A stretch of DNA of 32,538 nucleotides from IMG/VR virus record IMGVR_UViG_3300039098_000093, positions 1-32,538 of that record. One strand, 5' to 3'. The stretch comes from a virus. The notes beneath the pieces are model-generated. The model was not told the origin of the DNA and searched no databases. It was given only the letters and a program-made list of their open reading frames with translations. Below are positions 1-4,785 of this stretch, in pieces; positions within the stretch are counted from its first letter, which is position 1; each line of letters begins with the position of its first letter. The translations under genes and the position numbers were made by a program.

Positions 1-119
1 CATCGAAGTAGTTTAGTGTTTATCCGTAGTACAGAACCGTCACTCAAAGAAACTGACCTCCAAGTATCACTTAAACAAGACACAAAATCACTCCGAACAT
101 ACTGACCGTCGAGTTTCAT
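1..119 (-). CDS. Partial hypothetical protein running off the left edge
   Basis: An ATG at 119-117 on the minus strand opens a frame with no stop through 39 codons to the window edge. It begins MKLDGQYVRSDFVSCLSDTW. A strong ribosome-binding site, AAGGAG at 130-125, lies 5 nt before the ATG, and a sigma70-like promoter lies about 120 bases further upstream at 269-241. I do not recognise the product from the visible part. It is transcribed divergently from everything else in the window, so it marks the start of a leftward operon. The repeat-rich 2-kb region beside it may be a divergent control region. Support comes from the ribosome-binding site, the promoter and the open frame, not from homology. 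Confidence 0.6.
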   Translation of the reverse strand, partial: MKLDGQYVRSDFVSCLSDTWRSVSLSDGSVLRINTKLLR

Positions 120-240
120 ATTAGCTCCTTCCGTGCATGTAAGTTACACTGTAGAAAATAGTGTAGAAAAATGTACTTTGTATAGTAGTCATAGCACTTT
201 TAAGTAGTTGAATTTAATGTAAATATTATGTGACATACAT

Positions 241-269
241 ATACTACAGTACAAGCAAGATATTGTCAA
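241..269 (-). promoter_or_regulatory. Leftward sigma70-like promoter
   Basis: On the minus strand a perfect -35 box TTGACA (269-264) is followed after exactly 17 bases by TAGTAT (246-241), a 4/6 match to the -10 consensus. Transcription would start near 234 and give a leader of about 115 bases before the ATG at 119. Confidence 0.55.
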
Positions 270-376
270 CAAAAACTTTAAAAATTAAGGATGGAATCGT
301 AAAGGAAGGTAGTTTAACCAACCAACCAGCCAAAAAATTAAAATCGGACCGAATCCGAAAGTAAAAAGCAAGATCC

Positions 377-427
377 AACCGACCATTCATTTCAACCGAC
401 CATTCATTTCAACCGACCATTCACTCC
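377..427. repeat. Three tandem 17-bp direct repeats
   Basis: The unit AACCGACCATTCATTTC occurs at 377 and 394, and a third copy begins at 411 with its last bases changed. Related CCAACCAACC words occur nearby, around 316 and 548. No function can be assigned. Confidence 0.8.
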
Positions 428-954
428 GACCAACCACGCCGACGAATCGCCCTGAAAGTCACAAAGTAAAGAGACTTACACTCTATCCAAGAGATTATAG
501 AAATAGTTTTTCAAGTAGTGACTAAGCAGTAGTATTTAACGTGTACTCCAACCAACCAATTAGTTAGAGTGTGCGTGTACATGTAGATAGTAAGGACTAT
601 GAAGTGTGTTTGGATGAATAGATAGTAAGACACTCGGTGAGTCTCTCAACAGTAGCTAAATGCTCTTGTTTCAGAGTGACGTAGTTTGATAGTAGTAGAG
701 ACAAGAGATTGACTGTAGAAGTGTTCAGCAACGTGAATCAGCTTGTTTAAGAGTCTGTCTTGTTCAGTTACACGGAGATCATACTATTCGGACGGGTGTT
801 TGTATAAGAATATGGAAGGAACGGCTGTAGAACGTGTAGATTCTTGAGTGATGGAGTAGAAGACGGGTCATAATATGTTGAAGGACGGAGTAACTAGCAT
901 GAAAGGACTGTGAAATGGTAATAGATGTAGCAAGAACGGAGTGAAATCAGTACA

Positions 955-1081
955 AGTTGGCATTGTAGTTGGCATTGTAGTTGGTTAGAAATTGACTGTA
1001 GTTGGTGTAATGAGCATTGAAATTGACTGTAGTTGGTAGGAAATTGACTGTAGTTGGCAGGAAATTGACTGTAGTTGGCAA
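955..1081. repeat. Tandem 12-bp and 21-bp direct repeats
   Basis: Two copies of GTTGGCATTGTA (period 12) run into four copies of GAAATTGACTGTAGTTGG starting at 988, 1019, 1040 and 1061. The last three are spaced 21 bp apart. Each copy contains TTGACTGTAG, which also occurs once near 708. A 21-bp period keeps reading frame and encodes a repeating LPTTVNF on the minus strand, but that frame has no ribosome-binding site. I treat this as a DNA repeat, possibly a protein-binding array. Confidence 0.8.
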
Positions 1082-1086
1082 AATTG

Positions 1087-1262
1087 GTAGCCTGGCTTTT
1101 TCTACCCCTTCGGGTGCTCGGCTGCTCGGTAGGTTGTTAGTCTGGTGACTTCGCGTACCGACCAGTCCTGGTCTCCTAGTCTGGTGACGTCGCCTTCGCG
1201 CCAGCCTCGGGTCCTCGGTGCGCGCCTTCCTCGCCACCTCCGAACCACGCCCAAAATCCGTC
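1087..1262. other. GC-rich island inside AT-rich control region
   Basis: About 175 bases are strikingly richer in G and C than both flanks. The segment contains two copies of TAGTCTGGTGAC (1138 and 1177), a CC-TTCG-GG tetraloop-like word near 1107, and the palindrome GACCAGTCCTGGTC near 1160. Such composition can mark a structured RNA or a horizontally acquired fragment. I could not fold it into a tRNA or a known RNA family by eye. Confidence 0.4.
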
Positions 1263-1292
1263 TCCGTACATTTTTTTATTAGATAGACATAA

Positions 1293-1320
1293 CTAAATTA
1301 GTTTCATCAAACTAATTTAG
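1293..1320. repeat. Perfect 12-bp inverted repeat with 4-nt loop
   Basis: CTAAATTAGTTT (1293-1304) and AAACTAATTTAG (1309-1320) are perfect reverse complements separated by CATC. A diverged third arm, AAACTAACTTAG, follows at 1328-1339 and leads directly into the 38-bp repeat array. No T-run follows it on either strand in the terminator position, so a protein-binding or cruciform site beside the array is more likely than a terminator. Confidence 0.6.
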
Positions 1321-1338
1321 TTTCATAAAACTAACTTA

Positions 1339-1550
1339 GAGCAGTCTAACATACATTATTACTTATATGTAGTACATTTAGAGCAGACAAACATTATTAC
1401 TTATATGCATTACATTTAGAGCAGACAAACATTATTACTTATGTACATTACATTTAGAGCAGACAAACATTATTACTTATATGCATTACATTTAGAGCAG
1501 ACAAACATTATTACTTATATGCATTACATTTAGAGCAGACAAACATTATA
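1339..1550. repeat. Iteron-like array: six copies of a 38-bp direct repeat
   Basis: The word GAGCAG starts at 1339, 1381, 1419, 1457, 1495 and 1533. Spacing is 42 for the first unit and exactly 38 for the rest. Each unit reads GAGCAGACAAACATTATTAC followed by TTATATGCATTACATTTA, with at most a few changes. The first copy is diverged and the last is truncated. Units abut with no variable spacers, so this is not a CRISPR array. Tandem direct repeats of this kind beside a promoter resemble iterons bound by a replication initiator or regulator. A related copy at 1982-2022 supports a binding-site role. Confidence 0.8.
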
Positions 1551-1557
1551 CACTGAT

Positions 1558-1570
1558 TAGTGCAGCACTA
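1558..1570. repeat. Small palindrome TAGTGC-A-GCACTA
   Basis: A 6-bp inverted repeat with a one-base centre lies just after the 38-bp array. The same half-sites, TAGTGC and GCACTA, recur in the larger inverted repeat at 2475-2506, so both may be recognised by one DNA-binding protein. That role is inferred. Confidence 0.4.
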
Positions 1571-1981
1571 TATTATATGACACTCATTAGTGTAATTGAA
1601 CATTTTATAGTGAACATCCCCATTTTGTCGTGTCACATTGTTGACATGCTGCTTAGAAGCTCTGTAAGCGTGTTTTAGAGCTATTTTTGACCCCACGTGC
1701 AAATGCATTGCATATACGTAAGTGACGCAATACAAGAGATTTGATGTTTCTGAACGTTCTATGCATGTTTTTTGAGCACTCTTTGTAAAACAATGCAAAG
1801 CTATGATAAATTAAAACAAAGAGCAAATAGCGCTATCTAGCAAGCTAGAATGATGCAATCTATTGCTAGTATGTAAGTGAGTAATCATTTGTAGTGAGTA
1901 AGTGAGTAGAGACTTACAGTGTGCAAGCAAATAAGCTTTCATTATATGTTTGTTTTTACGTGCTTTTTGTACTATGCAAGT

Positions 1982-2022
1982 GGGCAGACAAACAAAAACT
2001 TGACTTATATGCACGCATTATG
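1982..2022 (+). repeat. Diverged seventh copy of the 38-bp repeat at the promoter
   Basis: GGGCAGACAAACA (1982-1994) and ACTTATATGC (2003-2012), followed by ATTA at 2017-2020, match the left, middle and right parts of the 38-bp unit in the same order and orientation. The copy covers the -35 box of the rightward promoter at 2000-2005. A protein that binds the array would therefore also be placed to control this promoter. Confidence 0.6.
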
Positions 2023-2028
2023 TACAAT
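2000..2028 (+). promoter_or_regulatory. Rightward sigma70-like early promoter
   Basis: TTGACT (2000-2005, 5/6) and TACAAT (2023-2028, 5/6) are separated by exactly 17 bases. Transcription would start near 2035, about 40 bases before the first small gene. It overlaps a copy of the 38-bp repeat. Confidence 0.7.
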
Positions 2029-2073
2029 TAAGATAAGTAGAGCATGTAACTAAACTTAAAAATGGGAATCAAA

Positions 2074-2214
2074 ATGAAAGCGAAAAAATTAGCTCAACTC
2101 GTAAGATATTATCAAATGATAAAGAATAGCGAAAAACTCGCTGAGAACGTTAAGTTGCAGATTGCTTTACTGCAAGTTGACGTCGTTGAAAACATTACTG
2201 TTGAATATATGTAA
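2074..2214 (+). CDS. Small hypothetical protein (46 aa, or 50 aa from the ATG at 2062)
   Basis: The frame runs from ATG at 2062 or 2074 to TAA at 2212-2214. From the second ATG it reads MKAKKLAQLVRYYQMIKNSE and ends in VENITVEYM. It is rich in Lys, Leu and Gln and is probably a single long helix or short coiled coil. I prefer 2074 because GGGA lies 7 bases upstream. The same layout (AAATGGGAA, then ATGAAA) occurs at the 2535 gene, so the first ATG may only be part of the ribosome-binding site. It is the first gene downstream of the 2000-2028 promoter and lies 11 bases before the next gene. Function is unknown. Confidence 0.55.
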   Translation: MKAKKLAQLVRYYQMIKNSEKLAENVKLQIALLQVDVVENITVEYM

Positions 2215-2225
2215 TGGGGTGAAAC

Positions 2226-2393
2226 ATGCAAGAATTAAAGATTGCAATGTACAAAACTCAAGTAGATGATGCACAGTCTAAAATCGAAGTTATCGACGTG
2301 TTGTTAGACATTGACACAAGTAGTCTGTCAATGTCTGACGTTGACATCATCTATCAGTATGCAAAAGCAAGATTATCGATCATACATGTTTAA
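2226..2393 (+). CDS. Small hypothetical acidic protein (55 aa)
   Basis: The frame runs from ATG at 2226 to TAA at 2391-2393. GGGGTGA upstream serves as ribosome-binding site. The protein is acidic, with many Asp and Ser residues (for example DIDTSSLSMSDVDII), and is predicted by eye to form two helices. It follows the 46-aa gene by 11 bases and is closed by a hairpin at 2404-2440. The two genes are therefore likely a short early transcription unit. I do not recognise the family. Confidence 0.6.
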   Translation: MQELKIAMYKTQVDDAQSKIEVIDVLLDIDTSSLSMSDVDIIYQYAKARLSIIHV

Positions 2394-2403
2394 TCTTTTT
2401 ACT

Positions 2404-2440
2404 CGCTATCATCACAGAAGATTGCTCTGATAGCGTTTAT
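2404..2440 (+). terminator. Hairpin terminator after the first small-gene pair
   Basis: CGCTATCA (2404-2411) pairs perfectly with TGATAGCG (2428-2435). An alternative pairing adds CAGA with TCTG. The stem is followed by TTTATAT. The U-tract is short, so termination may be partial. Confidence 0.5.
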
Positions 2441-2474
2441 ATAGCTCTTTGACTACAATTAAGCATTAGTGCAA

Positions 2475-2506
2475 TAGTGCGTGTAAAATCTGCTAAACAC
2501 GCACTA
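2475..2506 (+). promoter_or_regulatory. 10-bp inverted repeat upstream of the 205-codon gene
   Basis: TAGTGCGTGT (2475-2484) pairs perfectly with ACACGCACTA (2497-2506) around a 12-base loop, and an extra TAGTGC half-site lies at 2467-2472. It ends 28 bases before the gene start and has no T-run after it, so it looks like an operator or an mRNA leader hairpin. The TAGTGC/GCACTA half-sites match the palindrome at 1558-1570. Confidence 0.5.
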
Positions 2507-2534
2507 ATCAATTATTGCAGAAATGGGAAATGTC

Positions 2535-3140
2535 ATGAAAAAATCAAAAGTATCAAGCAAAGTTGCTGAACAAAGCACTTTGTCAGATGCAATCTTCACA
2601 GAGAATCAAGACGACTTGTTTCTTTTCTCTGTTGTTTCACGTGAAACATCTGCAAAGTCTGTTGATGTTCTTGACGAACTCAACAACTTGTTTGCAATCA
2701 GCGAAGTAGTTAGTGAATCATCAAGCAAGTCTGCTATACAGATCGACAAAACGTCTATATTTGCAAGCGTCAAATCTCGTGATGACGAGTTGACAAATAC
2801 GTTTCTGCTCGACACTGTCATCGCAATGACAATTAAGTTAAGTCTCAAGTACAAGCAAGACTTGACGTGTCAAGCTGTAAGTAACTATCTCATCAATCAA
2901 GATTGCTTTGACAAATGGGATAGCAAAACTGTAAATGTTGCAACAAAACTTACAGCACGAGTCAAAGATCATCTGAGAGCAAACAATGAACGAAAACGTT
3001 CTGTACTCTACAATAGCGTGACAACTCGTAAGCGCAAAGTATACGTCAACAATGATGCAAGCAAGTGTTACACTGTCGATGACATCATCATCACTGATAG
3101 AGTCAAGACGCTTGTGTGCGAGTCATCATTACTGTACTAA
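2535..3140 (+). CDS. Hypothetical protein of about 201 aa carrying a parS site in its DNA
   Basis: The frame ends at TAA 3138-3140. It can start at ATG 2523 or, as I prefer, at ATG 2535, which has GGGA 7 bases upstream. The N-terminal half is low-complexity, rich in Ser, Asp, Val and Leu, with two similar blocks (a DDLFLFSVVSRETS-like block and a NNLFAISEVVSESSSKS-like block) that suggest internal duplication. The C-terminal half is basic and more globular: a helical stretch from about residue 95 and a cluster NNERKRSVLYNSVTTRKRK that could contact nucleic acid. No ParB, helix-turn-helix or enzyme motif is obvious. A perfect parS palindrome lies within codons for VVSRETS at 2633-2648. Function is unknown. 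Confidence 0.6.
   Translation: MKKSKVSSKVAEQSTLSDAIFTENQDDLFLFSVVSRETSAKSVDVLDELNNLFAISEVVSESSSKSAIQIDKTSIFASVKSRDDELTNTFLLDTVIAMTIKLSLKYKQDLTCQAVSNYLINQDCFDKWDSKTVNVATKLTARVKDHLRANNERKRSVLYNSVTTRKRKVYVNNDASKCYTVDDIIITDRVKTLVCESSLLY
2633..2648. other. Perfect parS-like partition site
   Basis: TGTTTCACGTGAAACA is a 16-bp perfect palindrome identical to the broadly conserved bacterial chromosomal parS consensus bound by ParB. It lies inside a coding sequence, as several chromosomal parS sites do. No ParA or ParB gene is in the window. Either host ParB or a phage ParB encoded elsewhere could bind it. Confidence 0.75.
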
Positions 3141-3146
3141 TAAGAC

Positions 3147-3195
3147 ATCATCCCATACGTATTACGCTTATGTAGTACGTATGGGGTAGAGGGGA
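3147..3195 (+). promoter_or_regulatory. Duplicated hairpin leader, copy 1
   Basis: CCCATACGTA (3152-3161) pairs with TACGTATGGG (3176-3185). A U-G pair and three more base pairs extend the stem to a hexaloop. The ribosome-binding site GAGGGGA directly follows the stem and precedes ATG 3201. A copy identical at 47 of 49 positions lies at 3519-3567 before the paralogous gene. Conservation of hairpin, ribosome-binding site and spacing suggests a translational control element or an operator. Confidence 0.65.
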
Positions 3196-3200
3196 ATATT

Positions 3201-3512
3201 ATGAAGCATTACAATGCTCTATGTCTATTATGTAGTCTGTTATATGAGTTTAGACATAAGTATATTGACACTTTGCGTACAGATGATGAAGTCTATAGCA
3301 TGCAACAAATGTATGATAACACTGCTCACATTGTTGCATTAGTCTCTTTGCTACGAGTAATCACTCACAAGCGAGACGCTAAGATAGACTATACAGATGC
3401 TTTTGTGCGTACATATGAAATGCTCTTTACTGTAGCGTCTCAAGTTGAAAGCGAGCATGCGCAACAACTCTTGTTCAAGATCTGTTCACGTGTTGAGCAT
3501 GTTTTAGATTAA
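3201..3512 (+). CDS. Hypothetical helical protein, paralogue 1 (103 aa)
   Basis: The frame runs from ATG 3201 to TAA 3510-3512. GAGGGGA stands 6 bases before the ATG, directly after a hairpin. The protein is mostly helical. A central segment LVSLLRVITHKRDAKIDY aligns with LTSLQIITRKHDSAVDY of the next gene, and both genes share the 49-nt leader, so the unit gene plus leader was duplicated. There is no membrane segment or known catalytic motif. The two proteins may form homo- or hetero-oligomers, by analogy with other duplicated small phage proteins, but that is speculation. No function is recognised. Confidence 0.65.
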   Translation: MKHYNALCLLCSLLYEFRHKYIDTLRTDDEVYSMQQMYDNTAHIVALVSLLRVITHKRDAKIDYTDAFVRTYEMLFTVASQVESEHAQQLLFKICSRVEHVLD

Positions 3513-3518
3513 CATGTT

Positions 3519-3567
3519 ATCATCCCATACGTATTACACTTATGTAGTACGTATGGGATAGAGGGGA
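3519..3567 (+). promoter_or_regulatory. Duplicated hairpin leader, copy 2
   Basis: CCCATACGTA (3524-3533) pairs with TACGTATGGG (3548-3557), followed by GAGGGGA and ATG 3573. It differs from copy 1 at two positions only: one in the loop and one just after the stem. Confidence 0.65.
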
Positions 3568-3572
3568 GATTG

Positions 3573-3860
3573 ATGAAATACTTTCAATGCTTAATAGCAG
3601 TACATGCTAGCTTGCAGTACTATAACAGCGAGCATTTGCAGACGCTTAACGTGCAAGTATACGAGCATGCACAATACATTATGTACATGCTCACATCATT
3701 GCAGATCATAACACGTAAGCATGACAGTGCTGTTGACTATGAGTGCTTATTAAATTGTGTGTATGATGAGATTATTTGTATTGAGATGCATGTTGATTGC
3801 TTAATCACTAAACATATAATGCAAGACATCTTGTTACAAATTAGTGCTGTTGTTGATTAA
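3573..3860 (+). CDS. Hypothetical helical protein, paralogue 2 (95 aa)
   Basis: The start is ATG 3573, not the TTG at 3570, because the distance from GAGGGG to the ATG is then the same 6 bases as in the 3201 gene. The stop is TAA 3858-3860. The protein reads MKYFQCLIAVHASLQYYNSE at its start and is diverged from paralogue 1 but alignable through most of its length, best around LTSLQIITRKHDSAVDY. It has several Cys, His and Met residues but no clear metal-binding spacing. It is the last gene of the left cluster and is followed by a hairpin and the repeat-filled junction. Function is unknown. Confidence 0.65.
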   Translation: MKYFQCLIAVHASLQYYNSEHLQTLNVQVYEHAQYIMYMLTSLQIITRKHDSAVDYECLLNCVYDEIICIEMHVDCLITKHIMQDILLQISAVVD

Positions 3861-3912
3861 GTTTTTGTTGAGTGCATGTTCGCAAAGTTTTGAGCATGTA
3901 CTCGACTTAAAA
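3859..3912 (+). pseudogene. Possible remnant of a third paralogue C-terminus
   Basis: In the frame starting at 3844 the DNA encodes KFLLSACSQSFEHVLDLK, which resembles the C-terminus LLFKICSRVEHVLD of the 3201 gene. No ribosome-binding site or start belongs to it, and it lies just beyond the stop of paralogue 2. It could be a decayed duplicate or the old tail of paralogue 2 after a frameshift. The match is short and could be chance. Confidence 0.3.
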
Positions 3913-3929
3913 AATTCAGTCTTTTTTTT
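3867..3929 (+). terminator. Possible terminator ending the left gene cluster
   Basis: GTTGAGTGCATG (3867-3878) pairs with CATGTACTCGAC (3895-3906) over 12 positions with two G-U pairs. A run of eight T follows at 3922-3929, 15 bases after the stem. The gap weakens the case for a classical intrinsic terminator. Confidence 0.4.
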
Positions 3930-3942
3930 GTGTGAGCACGTG

Positions 3943-4120
3943 GGTCCACACCACGATTTTTTGGTCAGATTTTGGAGAACTTCATTTAGTCCTAATATTT
4001 GGTCCACACCACGATTTTTTGGCTAGATTTTGGCAAACTTCATTTAGTCCATCTTACTGGTTCGGTCAGATTTTGGCAAACTTCATTTAGTCCATCTTAA
4101 TGGTTTGGCAAACTTAATTA
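3943..4120. repeat. Degenerate direct repeats in the early/late junction
   Basis: GGTCCACACCACGATTTTTT starts at 3943 and again at 4001 (period 58). Each copy continues into an AGATTTTGG, then AACTTCATTTAGTCC segment. A third copy lacking its left part starts near 4059, and a fourth fragment, TTTGGCAAACTT, follows at 4104. The stretch has no gene. It may be repeat decay or a binding region in front of the late operon. Confidence 0.7.
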
Positions 4121-4140
4121 ACCCTCCTCCTGCCCCCTTT

Positions 4141-4190
4141 CACCTTTTAATTCAAAAACCACACCTTTTAATTCAAAAACCACACCTTTT
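4141..4190. repeat. 21-bp tandem repeat beside the late promoter
   Basis: CACCTTTTAATTCAAAAACC begins at 4141 and 4162, and a third copy starts at 4183 and is cut short after CACCTTTT. The array ends 3 bases before the -35 box of the late promoter, a position suited to an activator-binding site. That role is inferred. Confidence 0.7.
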
Positions 4191-4192
4191 TC

Positions 4193-4221
4193 TTGACTCC
4201 TTATTAAAAAAACTCTAAAAT
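4193..4221 (+). promoter_or_regulatory. Late operon promoter, sigma70-like
   Basis: TTGACT (4193-4198, 5/6) and TAAAAT (4216-4221, 5/6) have exactly 17 bases between them. Transcription would start near 4228 and give a short leader carrying AAGGAG before the TTG start at 4264. All structural genes follow on the same strand. Confidence 0.7.
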
Positions 4222-4263
4222 CAAAGGAATCCATAGCATTTCTCTTCAAAAAGGAGCCAAACC

Positions 4264-4785
4264 TTGACATCACGTAACACAGACTTCAATAGGAAATTAG
4301 GAAACCTTGGAATCAGTAAAGGCAAGCTGGACGAAGTACCAATTGCTATGTGGGACGCAGTCCCACTATGCAATGAGGAAACCTGCCCCATCGCCGAATC
4401 ATGTCCATACAACAAAACAGGACGATGCACAGTCAGAGTTAAATATCTGGCAAACGTATTCGATGCTGTATCAAACCTTCCAGAAAACTTAGACCCTATA
4501 ACTATCTTAAAGATAGGAATGCACATCATACCGATGTACTCACAACTTTGCCGCTTCAAAATGGAGGAATACAACTCCCCCACAATGGTGGCAGATGCTA
4601 AAGGCAATCTTAAAGTCAATCCGATATTCCGTGAAATTCGAGAGACCATCAAAGTAGCCAACAGCTTACTCCAGGATTTAGATTCTACAGTGAATGGCCT
4701 ACCAACCGATGGAGATCAAGAATACTACGACTCGTTGTTCACTGAACCTTCACCAACCAAAAAACCACGAATTAAGAAAAAATGA
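4264..4785 (+). CDS. Putative terminase small subunit (173 aa)
   Basis: The start is the rare codon TTG at 4264, chosen because a strong AAGGAG (4251-4256) lies 7 bases upstream and no ATG or GTG is better placed. Position directly before the large terminase, with an ATGA overlap (4782-4785), is the main argument for a DNA-recognition subunit of the packaging motor. The C-terminal helix NPIFREIRETIKVANSLLQD, near residues 120-140, resembles the oligomerisation end of P27-like small terminases. The N-terminal third carries C36-x4-C41-x5-C47-x7-C55, a possible zinc or iron-sulphur site that is unusual for this role. The C-terminus is Lys-rich. Alternative: an unrelated packaging accessory protein. 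Confidence 0.55.
   Translation: MTSRNTDFNRKLGNLGISKGKLDEVPIAMWDAVPLCNEETCPIAESCPYNKTGRCTVRVKYLANVFDAVSNLPENLDPITILKIGMHIIPMYSQLCRFKMEEYNSPTMVADAKGNLKVNPIFREIRETIKVANSLLQDLDSTVNGLPTDGDQEYYDSLFTEPSPTKKPRIKKK

Larger units (their letters stand above)
120..2061. other. Long AT-rich non-coding control region, candidate origin
   Basis: Nearly 2 kb lies between the divergent promoters without a frame that has a ribosome-binding site or protein-like composition. It holds tandem repeats (377-427, 955-1081, 1339-1550), a GC-rich island (1087-1262), a perfect inverted repeat (1293-1320), a short palindrome (1558-1570) and a diverged repeat copy at the rightward promoter (1982-2022). The stretches 428-954 and 1571-1981 show scattered short words such as GTAGTG and GTGAGTAAGTGAG but nothing I can name. 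Iteron-like repeats between divergent promoters suggest a replication origin or master control region. That function is inferred. Confidence 0.5.

Noticed and set aside
947-1237. Minus-strand 96-aa protein with LPTTVNF repeats
   Set aside because: It has no ribosome-binding site, and half of it is the translated 21-bp DNA repeat while the rest is the GC-rich island with extreme Arg content. DNA repeats are the simpler explanation.
1087-1262. tRNA gene in the GC-rich island
   Set aside because: No cloverleaf with an anticodon arm and T-loop could be drawn by eye on either strand.
1339-1550. CRISPR array
   Set aside because: The 38-bp units abut directly with no variable spacers, and no cas gene is present.
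1680-1715. Further parS sites at other CACGTG words (also near 3487 and 3938)
   Set aside because: The flanks do not match the GTTT/AAAC arms of parS, so they are only the 6-bp core.
1568-2014. Two minus-strand frames of 76 and 67 codons
   Set aside because: No ribosome-binding site, one needs a GTG start, the sequences are rich in His, Tyr, Cys and Thr, and they cross likely regulatory DNA including the rightward promoter region.
3844-4026. 60-aa gene after paralogue 2
   Set aside because: No ribosome-binding site, overlaps the previous gene, and its second half is repeat DNA. Only a short remnant match is kept.
4221-4661. 146-codon minus-strand frame
   Set aside because: Antisense shadow of the small terminase gene.
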